From Streptomyces sp. T12 (GTDB lineage: Bacteria; Actinomycetota; Actinomycetes; Streptomycetales; Streptomycetaceae): DNA of 64,000 nt. The DNA lies in assembly GCF_028736035.1 (NCBI RefSeq), contig NZ_CP117866.1, forward strand, positions 6,510,001 through 6,574,000, read 5' to 3'. Shown here piece by piece: positions 35,980 to 44,623 of the stretch. The translations under genes were made by a program, and so were the position numbers. A model generated the notes under the pieces. It saw nothing but the letters and a program-made list of their open reading frames with translations. It was not told the origin of the DNA and ran no database searches. How positions within the stretch are numbered: the first letter of the stretch is position 1; the number at the start of each line of letters is the position of its first letter.

Positions 35980-37399
35980 GGCTCACCTCCGCCTGTCCCA
36001 CACCGACGCTGAGGTCGAGGTCCAGGGTGCCCGCATCCTTGGTGCCCGGGGCTGTTGTCAGGGTCAGCTCCTTGTGCTTGCCCGGTGCCACGTCCACGTC
36101 TTGCTCGTCGTCGCCCGGCAGTTGGATGTCTCCCACCCCCACGTCGATGCTCACCTCCACGGTCACGTCCTTGGGGACGATCACTTTGAGTCGGCCCACG
36201 CCCACGTCCGCTCTCGTCGTCACCGTCCGGTCCTCGGTGAGCTTCAACCGGGACAGATCCAGGGTGCCGACGCCGGTGCCGAGGTCGTACCGCGGCTGTA
36301 CGTCCGCCACGGCCGCCGGTCGCCAGTTCCGCTCGACCCAGTGCGTGCCGATGTCCTTGGGCAGCGCGGCCGAGGCGGCAAGCAGGCCTGCTGTGATGAC
36401 CGCCAGGAATATGGAGCCCGCTCCTGTGCGGCCCAGGAACGCGCTGACCGCTATGCCCAGGCCGAAGACGAGCAGCGCACAGGACAGGCCGGTCTGCAGG
36501 CTGGTGCCGAGCGCGTGGTCCTCCCAGGTCGCGCTGGTGCCGAGGGCGCCCGCGAGCAGGGCCAGCAGGAACACCCAGCCGCCGATCCAGCGGGGGCCGC
36601 GTGGCTTGGGCTGGTGGGGGCGGCGGGTGCGTATGTCCTGGCGGCTGCTCCAGGTGGCGCCGAGGCCGATGTTGACGGCCGCTGCGATGTCGCGGTCGCG
36701 GGAGTCGCGCGGGCCCCAGAGATAGCCCGTGCCGCCGTCGTGCGTGCCGTCCTTGACGATGGGGTCCCGCCACCAGGAGGGGTAGGCGGTGGGGACCGGC
36801 GGTGCCTGGGCCTCGGGTGGGGCGTCGGCGACGGCCTGGGCGGCGAGGGGGTCGGGGTCGGGGGTGCTGCGGTGCCGCGACCAGTAGCCGGCGCCCGCGA
36901 GGAGGAGGGACAGGACGACGGCGAAGGCCAGCACACCGCCGTTCCTCAGCAGCGTCAGGAACACGCCGCAGCCGACCAGCGCGAACAGCACGGCCGTCAG
37001 CGCCTGGCCGTCCACGCGGCCGGTCAGCAGCTTGCGCACCTCGTTCTCGTCCTCGTCGTCGTACGGGACGAAGAGCCAGGCGAAGCCGTAGAAGATGAGG
37101 CCGATGCCGCCGGTCGCGGAGAGCACGGCGAGGGTGATCCGGAAGATCACCGGGTCCATGTCGCACTGCCGCCCGAGCCCAGCGCACACGCCGGCCAGCA
37201 TCTTGTACCGCCGGTTGCGCCGGAACTTGCGCGGCGGGTCGAGTGCACCCGCTTCGGCGGACACCCCTGCTTCTGCGCCCGCGTGCGCGCGCGGTTCCTC
37301 ACCCGCGGCGCTCGCGGGTGCCGGGCCGGACGGGGTGCCCGCGGTGGGCACGGCGTCCGGCTCGGGCACGGAGTCCGCGGCGGGCTGGTGATCTGTCAT
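35966..37399 (-). CDS. PspC-domain membrane protein, EsrI-like
   Basis: A 477-residue protein. After a Pro/Ala-rich cytoplasmic start comes a PspC domain (about 60-125: KFRRNRRYKMLAGVCAGLGRQCDMDP, then GGIGLIFYGFAWLFVPYDDED), further membrane helices near 132-170, 275-330 and 335-350, and a C-terminal beta-rich region with repeated DLGTGVGTLDLSRL / ADVGVGRLKVIVP / DVGVGDIQLPG patterns like LiaF/toastrack domains. ATG 37399 lacks a clear binding site. It is divergent from a PspC-type histidine kinase. In Corynebacterium EsrI inhibits EsrSR until envelope stress occurs; a similar role is inferred. Confidence 0.85.
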   Translation of the reverse strand: MTDHQPAADSVPEPDAVPTAGTPSGPAPASAAGEEPRAHAGAEAGVSAEAGALDPPRKFRRNRRYKMLAGVCAGLGRQCDMDPVIFRITLAVLSATGGIGLIFYGFAWLFVPYDDEDENEVRKLLTGRVDGQALTAVLFALVGCGVFLTLLRNGGVLAFAVVLSLLLAGAGYWSRHRSTPDPDPLAAQAVADAPPEAQAPPVPTAYPSWWRDPIVKDGTHDGGTGYLWGPRDSRDRDIAAAVNIGLGATWSSRQDIRTRRPHQPKPRGPRWIGGWVFLLALLAGALGTSATWEDHALGTSLQTGLSCALLVFGLGIAVSAFLGRTGAGSIFLAVITAGLLAASAALPKDIGTHWVERNWRPAAVADVQPRYDLGTGVGTLDLSRLKLTEDRTVTTRADVGVGRLKVIVPKDVTVEVSIDVGVGDIQLPGDDEQDVDVAPGKHKELTLTTAPGTKDAGTLDLDLSVGVGQAEVSRATS

Positions 37400-37443
37400 G
37401 TGTCCATGGTGACGGGCGGATCGGCGTGGCGGGAGTCGGAATG

Positions 37444-37542
37444 ACCCTGGTCGGACCCTGATATCGGTCCCTGACGGGGGTCTGGGGAAGCGTTCGACGC
37501 GGCGGGGTTCGAAGATCAGGGGAGTCTCGGGGGTCGACCCTG
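37444..37542. promoter_or_regulatory. repeated (A/T)CCCTG elements in the divergent control region
   Basis: ACCCTG at 37444 and 37455, TCCCTG at 37468 and ACCCTG at 37537. The first three are 11 and 13 bases apart, about one helical turn, and share the longer form CGG(A/T)CCCTGA. They lie between the divergent PspC genes and could bind the response regulator. Confidence 0.35.
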
Positions 37543-37578
37543 ATGCCCTGCTGCTCCGGCCGTGTGAACATCGATGGC

Positions 37579-38868
37579 ATGCCGGAAGCCGCAGCAGCGC
37601 CACTCGTCGAACCGCGGCCGCCGCGCAAGCTCTACCGCAGCAGCGACGGACGCTGGCTCGGGGGCGTGGCGCGGGGGCTCGCCGGGCATCTCGGCCTGCC
37701 CGTCATCTGGGTGCGGCTCGTCTTCGTCGGCCTGTTCATGGCGGACGGCCTCGGCGCGCTGCTGTATGCCGCGTTCTGGTTCTTCGTACCGCTCGGCGTC
37801 GGCGGCGTCGGCGCGCAGAGACCCTCTCCCTTCGCCACCGAGACCGCGGCCGACGGTCGCCGCAGACTCGTCGCCCGCAAGCCGGACAAGGGGCAGATCG
37901 TCGCGCTGCTCCTCATGGTCGTGGTGGCGATGGTCTTCGTCGGCAGCGTGGACCTGGGAAGCGGCGCCAAGGCCTACCTCCTGCCCGCCGTACTCGTCGG
38001 CGCGGGTGTCGCCCTGGTCTGGCGACAGGCGGACAACGCGCGGCGGGCCCGCTGGATGGAGGCCGGGCGGCGTCGGCGCACGCTCACCCTGCTGCGCGCC
38101 GCGGGCGGCGTCGTCCTGGTCACGGCCGGCGTCTCCGGCATCTTCGTCCTGCAGGGCTCCGCCGCTCACCTCGGCTCCGTCCTGCAGGCGGCCCTGGCGG
38201 TCCTCGTCGGTATAACGCTCCTCGCGGGCCCGTACCTGGTCCGGATGACCCAGGACCTCTCCGAGGAACGTCTGATGCGCATCCGCGCCCAGGAGCGCGC
38301 CGAGGTCGCCGCGCACGTCCACGACTCGGTGCTGCACACCCTGACCCTGATCCAGCGCAACGCGGAGAACGCGAACGAAGTGCGTCGCCTCGCCCGCGCC
38401 CAGGAGCGGGACCTGCGCACCTGGCTCTACAAACCCGAGGGCACCGGCAAGGACGAGGCCGACGAACCCGCCAACCTCGCCGACGCGGTCCGGCGCAACG
38501 CCGCTGAGGTGGAGGACAAGCACGGCGCCCCCATAGAGGTCGTCGTCGTCGGCGACTGCCCGCTCGACGAGAAAATCGGCGCACAGATGCAGGCCGCGCG
38601 CGAGGCGATGGTGAACGCCGCGAAGTACGGTGGCGAGGGCGGCGCCGTGCAGGTCTACGCCGAGGTGGAGGGGAAGACCGTCTTTGTGTCCGTCCGGGAC
38701 CGCGGTCCGGGCTTCGACCTGGACTCGATACCCGCCGACCGCATGGGCGTCAGAGAATCGATCATCGGCCGCATGGAGCGCAACGGCGGTACGGCCCGGC
38801 TGAGGGCGGTACCCGGCGGCGGTACGGAGGTCGAGCTGGAGATGGAGAGGGCGGAGAAGACGTCATGA
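37579..38868 (+). CDS. PspC-domain sensor histidine kinase (NarL/EsrS type)
   Basis: A 429-residue membrane histidine kinase. PspC domain at the N-terminus (about 15-75: KLYRSSDGRWLGGVARGLAGHLGLP, FMADGLGALLYAAFWFFVPLG), further helices near 112-155 and 175-215, then a HisKA_3 dimerisation region with His248 in AHVHDSVLHTL and a HATPase_c domain (REAMVNAAKYGGEG, then VRDRGPGFDLDSI). ATG 37579 is the most likely start; ATG 37543 is in frame. The response regulator overlaps its stop by four bases (ATGA). Confidence 0.9.
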   Translation: MPEAAAAPLVEPRPPRKLYRSSDGRWLGGVARGLAGHLGLPVIWVRLVFVGLFMADGLGALLYAAFWFFVPLGVGGVGAQRPSPFATETAADGRRRLVARKPDKGQIVALLLMVVVAMVFVGSVDLGSGAKAYLLPAVLVGAGVALVWRQADNARRARWMEAGRRRRTLTLLRAAGGVVLVTAGVSGIFVLQGSAAHLGSVLQAALAVLVGITLLAGPYLVRMTQDLSEERLMRIRAQERAEVAAHVHDSVLHTLTLIQRNAENANEVRRLARAQERDLRTWLYKPEGTGKDEADEPANLADAVRRNAAEVEDKHGAPIEVVVVGDCPLDEKIGAQMQAAREAMVNAAKYGGEGGAVQVYAEVEGKTVFVSVRDRGPGFDLDSIPADRMGVRESIIGRMERNGGTARLRAVPGGGTEVELEMERAEKTS

Positions 38869-39584
38869 GCGACCCGACCGAGGCGAACGAGCCTGTGGAG
38901 TCGACCGGCGGGAGCGCGGGCGAGCGGCACGCGCGCGTGGTCCTCGTCGACGACCACCGCATGTTCCGTACGGGAGTCCAGGCCGAGATCGGCCGCACCG
39001 AGCAGACCGGCGTCGAGGTCGTCGGCGAGGCCGCGGACGTCGACCAGGCGGTCACGGTCATCACCGCGACCCGGCCCGAGGTCGTCCTCCTCGACGTGCA
39101 CCTCCCCGGTGGCGGCGGGGTCGAAGTCCTGCGCCGTTGCGCCCCGTTGATGGCGGACGCCGAGCAGCCCGTCCGCTTCCTCGCGCTGTCCGTCTCGGAC
39201 GCGGCGGAGGATGTGATCGGGGTGATCCGGGGTGGTGCGCGCGGCTACGTGACGAAGACGATCACCGGCACCGATCTGGTCGACTCCATCTTCCGGGTCC
39301 AGGAGGGCGACGCGGTCTTCTCGCCGCGCCTTGCCGGGTTCGTGCTGGATGCGTTTGCGTCGACGGACGCGCCGCCGGTCGACGAGGACCTCGACCGGCT
39401 GACTCAGCGCGAGCGGGAGGTGTTGCGGCTGATCGCGCGGGGCTATGCCTACAAGGAGATCGCCAAGCAGCTCTTCATCTCCGTCAAGACGGTCGAGTCC
39501 CATGTCTCGGCTGTCCTGAGGAAGCTCCAGCTGTCCAACCGGCACGAGCTGACCCGGTGGGCTACGGCACGGCGCCTGGTGTGA
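38865..39584 (+). CDS. LuxR/NarL-family response regulator (EsrR type)
   Basis: Partner of the upstream kinase. The 239-residue protein has a receiver domain (about 23-145) with DD29-30, phospho-acceptor Asp77 in LLDVHLPGG and Lys in GYVTKTITG, and a C-terminal LuxR helix-turn-helix (LTQREREVLRLIARGYAYKEIAKQLFIS). It should bind the divergent control region at 37400-37578 and activate the PspC genes. It is the last core gene before the defence island. Confidence 0.92.
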   Translation: MSDPTEANEPVESTGGSAGERHARVVLVDDHRMFRTGVQAEIGRTEQTGVEVVGEAADVDQAVTVITATRPEVVLLDVHLPGGGGVEVLRRCAPLMADAEQPVRFLALSVSDAAEDVIGVIRGGARGYVTKTITGTDLVDSIFRVQEGDAVFSPRLAGFVLDAFASTDAPPVDEDLDRLTQREREVLRLIARGYAYKEIAKQLFISVKTVESHVSAVLRKLQLSNRHELTRWATARRLV

Positions 39585-39645
39585 CCATCCGGTAGGTGCG
39601 TGCGCGATCACCCGGTTACGCTGTGCGCGACGAGAGGAGGGCAGC

Positions 39646-40899
39646 ATGCTGCTGAGATTCCGCGCGGCGAATGTGCGATCACTGCGGGACGAGCAAGAGC
39701 TGTCCTTCGTGGTTCCGCAGGGCGAAGAGTCGGACGCGGCGCGCACGCTGACACTCTCCGACGGGAAGTCACTCCAGGTCTACCCGGTGCTCGGCATCTT
39801 CGGCGCTAACGCATCTGGCAAGTCGAACGTCATCACCGCTCTGATGAAGATGAAGGAAGCGGTCCTTGGGTCCTATGGGGGATGGACGTCCTACCAGGGA
39901 ATCCCCAGGGAGGAGTTCGCGCTGGATCCCAAGTCGGCCGCCGAAAGCACCTTCTATGAGGCCGACTTCGTCCAGGAAGACGGGGTTCGGTGGACTTACG
40001 GGTTCGAGCTCGGCTCGACGAGGGTGGAGTCCGAGTGGCTGCATTCGTATCCCAAGGGACGACGTCAGGTGTGGCTGGATCGCGACGCCACGCGCGGCAA
40101 CGTCTTCGAGTTCCCGGGCGACCGCATCCAGGACCGTGCCCTCTTGGCCCGTACGACGCGGCCCAATGCTCTCTTGCTCAGCAGAGCCGCCAACGACAAC
40201 CACCCTCAACTCACTCAGATCTACAGCTGGTTCAACCAGAACCTGTGGGATATCACCCCGGAGACCGAGCGCACTCAGCGCGAAGCCTTCACGGCTCGTG
40301 AGCTCCTCAATGAGACGTCCCGTGACCGTATCGAGGAACTGCTCCGGGTAGCCGATCTCGGCATTCGAGGCGCCGAAGTGGAGCAACAGCCGGGACAGAG
40401 CCCACGGGTTCGTCTTCTCCACGGAAGCGACGCAGGTGAGCCTGTCGCCTTCGACTGGCAGCGGGAGTCCTTCGGCACGCGCTCTTGGTTCGCGCTGATC
40501 GGACCTCTGCTGCTCGCGCTGGACCGAGGTGCTGTCCTGCTCATCGATGAACTGGACGCCAGCCTCCACCCCCGTTTTGCGGCCGAAGTCGTTCGGCTCT
40601 TCCAAGCTCCGTGGGTCAACACCAAGGGCGCACAGCTCGTCTTCACCTCACACGACCCGTCGCTGCTCAAGAGCCCAAGGGGCGGTCGCCCACTGGAACC
40701 CGGGCAGGTCTGGCTGACGGAGAAGGACGACAGCGGAGCCACGGAGCTTTATCCGCTCAGCGATGTCGACCCTGGGCCTGAAGAAGACCTGAGCGACTCC
40801 TACCTCGCGGGCGCCTTCGGCGCGGTCCCGCGTGTGACTCAAGGGCAAATCGGCCGCAGGGTGCTGACAGCACTGGCAGGGGAGGCAGAGCGTTCCTGA
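39646..40899 (+). CDS. RloA-like AAA/OLD-type ATPase
   Basis: A 417-residue ABC/SMC-like ATPase of the AAA_15/AAA_21 type. Walker A is GANASGKS (53-60), Walker B LLIDELDASLHP (Asp301, Glu302), with a FTSHDPSLL switch His. The middle is variable. ATG 39646 follows GAGAGGAGG. Its stop overlaps the start of the RloB-like gene by one base. RloA/RloB pairs were first noticed as genes linked to type I restriction loci, and related ATPase-TOPRIM pairs (AbiL, PARIS) abort phage infection. A defence role is inferred. Confidence 0.85.
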   Translation: MLLRFRAANVRSLRDEQELSFVVPQGEESDAARTLTLSDGKSLQVYPVLGIFGANASGKSNVITALMKMKEAVLGSYGGWTSYQGIPREEFALDPKSAAESTFYEADFVQEDGVRWTYGFELGSTRVESEWLHSYPKGRRQVWLDRDATRGNVFEFPGDRIQDRALLARTTRPNALLLSRAANDNHPQLTQIYSWFNQNLWDITPETERTQREAFTARELLNETSRDRIEELLRVADLGIRGAEVEQQPGQSPRVRLLHGSDAGEPVAFDWQRESFGTRSWFALIGPLLLALDRGAVLLIDELDASLHPRFAAEVVRLFQAPWVNTKGAQLVFTSHDPSLLKSPRGGRPLEPGQVWLTEKDDSGATELYPLSDVDPGPEEDLSDSYLAGAFGAVPRVTQGQIGRRVLTALAGEAERS

Positions 40900-41615
40900 T
40901 GGCGAGGGTCAAGGGGCGGGACGGCGTTAGCCGCGGCAAGAAACCACGAGCCGGTGACCGGCCTCGTGAGGTGTACGTCTTCACGGAGGGCGAGGTCACC
41001 GAGCCGGAGTTCGTCGAGTACGTGATGGAGCACGGGACCCGCGCGCAGCAGGGGCGCAGGATCAATCACTACATCGAGAACGCCGCAGTTTCGTCGAGCC
41101 GCCGCAAGCCGCTGCCTCTCGTGGAAGACGCCATCGACAAGCTGATCGAAGTGCAGAGGGCCGCCAAAAAGGCCGGCCTGAAACCCGAGGACTGGAACTG
41201 GCCCCAGGTCTGGTGTCTGTTCGACCGGGATCAGCACAAGGACATCCCCACGGCATTTTCACGGGCGAAGAAGGCAGGGGTGCACGTCGCCTACTCTCAC
41301 CCCTGTTTCGAGCTGTGGCGCCTGCTCCATTATCAGAACTACACGAGCACCTTCGGCGGTGTCTGCGACGACGCCGCCGGCCGCCTCAAGCGGCAGCCCG
41401 GCTTTCTCCAGACATACGGCCCCAACTGCCGGACTGTCTCTCCGGAGGACGCCAAGCGGATCAAACCGGGGCAGCTGGCGCGCAACTACAAGAAGGCTCG
41501 CCAGTACGCGCAGCAGATCAACTCCGTGCACACCGGCTCTGACCAGAACCACTGGGATCCCTATACCGACGTCTGGCGCTTCGTTGAAGAAGGCCTGGAC
41601 GTGGTCGACTACTGA
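40899..41615 (+). CDS. RloB-family TOPRIM-like protein
   Basis: A 238-residue RloB/AbiLii-type protein. The basic N-terminus (RGKKPR) is followed by the TOPRIM-like motifs: YVFTEGEVTEPEF with acidic residues at 30-35, and CLFDRDQH with the D109-x-D111 pair, then HPCFELWRLLHY, typical of RloB. It probably acts as a nuclease held in check by the ATPase. It is tightly coupled to the upstream ATPase gene, and a modification-like gene follows after 64 bp. Confidence 0.85.
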   Translation: MARVKGRDGVSRGKKPRAGDRPREVYVFTEGEVTEPEFVEYVMEHGTRAQQGRRINHYIENAAVSSSRRKPLPLVEDAIDKLIEVQRAAKKAGLKPEDWNWPQVWCLFDRDQHKDIPTAFSRAKKAGVHVAYSHPCFELWRLLHYQNYTSTFGGVCDDAAGRLKRQPGFLQTYGPNCRTVSPEDAKRIKPGQLARNYKKARQYAQQINSVHTGSDQNHWDPYTDVWRFVEEGLDVVDY

Positions 41616-41679
41616 GCCAACTGTCTTCGAGCGTGGTGGGGGCGCCGCGCCGTGGGAGAAGCGAGAGACGGCGGGAAGC

Positions 41680-44462
41680 ATGGCCTTGAACTTCACTGTG
41701 CCGAATGACGTGGAGCGTGCTCTCCGTAACGCCATGGAAGCAGTGCCCCGCATTGTCAGTGATCACCGGGACCGGCGAGACGTGGTCCTCGCGATGCTCT
41801 TCTCGCAGCACGCGCTCGATGAGTTCGACCAGGAGCGATCGGCTGAGTCCCGGCGCCGCATCACCGGGGCGAGGGGGACGGGCGCGGGCGGTGCTCTGCG
41901 TCGCATGCTGGAAGACCAGGCACTCAGGGTGCTGGGCGCGACCGGCGAGCAGGGCGATCGTCCTCCCCTGATCGCCGAACTCCTTCGACGGGCGGCCTCC
42001 GTCGTCGGACGGATGGATGACGCGGCTCAAGAAAGATTGGTCGAGGCATTCCGCGGAGTCCGACTCGACTTCGCAGCTCTTGCCTATCCGGAGATGCTCG
42101 GCGACGCGGTGGAGTCCTTCCTCAAGGCGACCGAGGCGTCGATGCGCCACTCGGGAGAGCACTACACACCTCGCGAGTTGGTCCACCTGCTGACTGAAGT
42201 CGTCCAGCCGCAGGCGGGCATGCGGATCTATGACCCCTTCTGCGGGACGGGGGCATGCTCCTACATGCCAAGCAGCACGTGGCTGAGCAGGGGGTAGATG
42301 CCCAACAGTTGGCGCTCGCCGGGCAGGACATCAACGCCTCGACCGCCGAACTCGCCAGCCTGAACCTGTACTTTCACCAGATCCAGGACCCTGCCGTTGA
42401 GCGCGGCGATTCCCTGTTGTCGGCTCCGTCGAAGTCAGGTGAGTTCGACCTCGTTCTCAGTGTGCCGCCGTTCGGCCTGTCCCTTCGGGCGGACCAGGCA
42501 CAGGCGGTGGGACAGTACGCACGGTACGGACCGGTTTCCGAAAGGGGTCCGGCGGACTGGGGCTTGCTCCAGTACATGCTCGGACTGGTGACCCGGCGTG
42601 GGGGATCGGTCTGCACGGTGGTTACGCACGGTCCACTGTTCCGTGGCGGGCGAGACCAGGCCACGCGCGCGGCACTGCTGGACGCCGACGTGGTCGAGGC
42701 TGTCATCGGTCTCGCGCCGAACCTCTTCTCGTCGACGGCGATCGCGCCCTGCGTGCTGCTGCTGCGGGCCCCCGGACAGAAGACGGCGGAACGGCGCGGC
42801 AAGGTGCTGTTCATCGATGCCTCTCGTGAATACGAACGTGGGCCCGCGCAGAACCTGATGCGATCGGAACACATCGAGAAGATCGCTTCCGCAGTTCGAG
42901 GTTTCGCAGACGTCCACCGTTTCGCTCGGGTCGTGGACCGGTCGTATCTCTCCGAGAATGACGACAGTCTCAATATCCGCAGGTACGTTGACAGCGCCCC
43001 GCTACCGGAACCGCAGGACATACAGGCCCACATGAGCGGTGGAATGCCGGTAGCCGAGATCATTGACAAAGAAGCGCTGCTGGGAGCCTACGGAATCGCG
43101 CCACGACAGCTCTTCACCGCGCGATACGGAGATCCGGCCTACATGGATTTCCTGCCGCCGCCCGAGCGGCCGGACCCCCGAACGCTGACAGAACTGGCCC
43201 GAGACAGCGAGCAGCGCCTGCTCACCGCCTTTGATCAGTGGTGGGGGCTGGCACAGAGGCACATCGCAGGGCTTGCACCAGCCCAGAGGGGAGGTGAGAC
43301 GGCCAACAGCCGGACAGGTCTTGTGAAGCGCGAACTACTCAAGGCGTGCGCCGAGTTGACGGAAGCGCCGAGCATCCTGGCTCCGCATGCCCTCTCCGGG
43401 GCATTCACGGACTGGTGGCGTGAGGTCGGACCCCATCTCAGGACCCTGGCGCGACGTGGCTGTCCGCTGCCGCCGGAGGAGGACCTGTCCGCGCTTCGGG
43501 AAGGTCTGACGAGCAGGATCGATGCCCTCGTCGCGTCGAGGCGAAGGGAGCTTGTCGATACGTACGAGAGGTGGCAGGAGAAGTACGGGCTGTCGTTCCG
43601 TGAGATCGAGTCCCAGCTGACCGGCCCGAGCGCCGGCTTCCTCCAGAACAACCCGTGGTCCCAGCAGAGCGCGTGGGATCTCTCCTCCTTGGCCGGCGCG
43701 GATGTGGCGGACAGACGGCGCCAGACCGCACAGCGCGTCCATGCCCTGACAGACACGGAGAAGACTGTCGAAGGGGCCCTGGCCAAGTTGGACGTGGACG
43801 AGTTGATGATTCTGCTACCGGAGCTCGACGCCGCGTCCCAGACCGACGGCCGAGTTGATCGCCGCACCCTCGGAGAGGTCATCAAGACCGCCAGGACCGG
43901 AACATCCGGTCGCCTGAGTGAGGAGCCGAGCGGTGTCCCCGCAGTCGAGGCTCGTCACCTCACCGAGCGCGGCTTCGCGGCGGCCGGGCTCCGTTACCGA
44001 CGTGCCGACTCCCCACCGAGACTCTCGGAGATCCTGACCGCCGGCGACGTCCTGCTGGCAGCTCGTGTCACGGCAGCCCGGGGATACCGTGCGATCGTCT
44101 GGAATGAGCAGCTTCCCAACGCCACATACGGCGGAAGCGTCCTCAGGCTCTCGCCGGACACCACGCGCGTCCTGCCGGGATATCTGGCGGCCTGGCTCTC
44201 ACACCGCTCGGTGCACCCCCGTCTCTACGCGCAGGCGCGTGAGAGTCGCGACGAGCTGTACGACTTGCCTGCCGGCCGACTGCTGAACGTGGAGATCGAA
44301 CTGCCGGGTCTTGAGGAACAGCAGCGCATCGTCGATGCGGTGACCGCACTCGCCGATCAGCGTGAACTGCGACACGCTCAGCTGGCCAAGATCGACCTGA
44401 TCAAGCGGACCATGATGAAGGACCTGGAATCCGACCGGACCTCGGTCGGTTTTGTGAGCTGA
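41680..44462 (+). pseudogene. Frameshifted HsdM-HsdS-like fusion without catalytic NPPF
   Basis: Two frames together encode one HsdM-type protein. The first (41680-42297) ends DPFCGTGACSYM and then stops. The second continues from 42255 (MLLHAKQH). Adding one G to the five-G run at 42248-42252 restores DPFCGTGGMLLHA, the SAM-binding motif, and gives about 927 residues. The paralogue at 44624 aligns throughout, so this is a true homologue. Motif IV reads SVPPF where active N6-adenine methylases have NPPF, so methylation should fail even without the frameshift. The last 180 residues (LTAGDVLLAAR, then LPGLEEQQRIVDAVTAL) resemble half an HsdS specificity subunit. It could be decaying, phase-variable, a sequencing error, or a retained non-catalytic DNA-recognition protein. 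Confidence 0.8.
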
Positions 44463-44473
44463 TCTGGTGCCGG

Positions 44474-44479
44474 TTGACG
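44474..44479 (+). promoter_or_regulatory. possible -35 element of hsdM
   Basis: A TTGACG hexamer lies 150 bp before hsdM, in the 160-bp gap after the broken methylase gene. The -10 region is poor (GATTAC at about 19 bases), so this is tentative. Confidence 0.25.
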
Positions 44480-44623
44480 TACGGGACCAAGAATCTCGCG
44501 ATTACGGAAAGGCACATCCGGTCACAATGCGCACTTGATGGGATGTGGTGATCCCTGGCTCGCGAGAAGCCGTAGGCTTCCCGATGCAGCCGGACAAGTC
44601 AGTCACCACAGGGAGTGCCGTAC

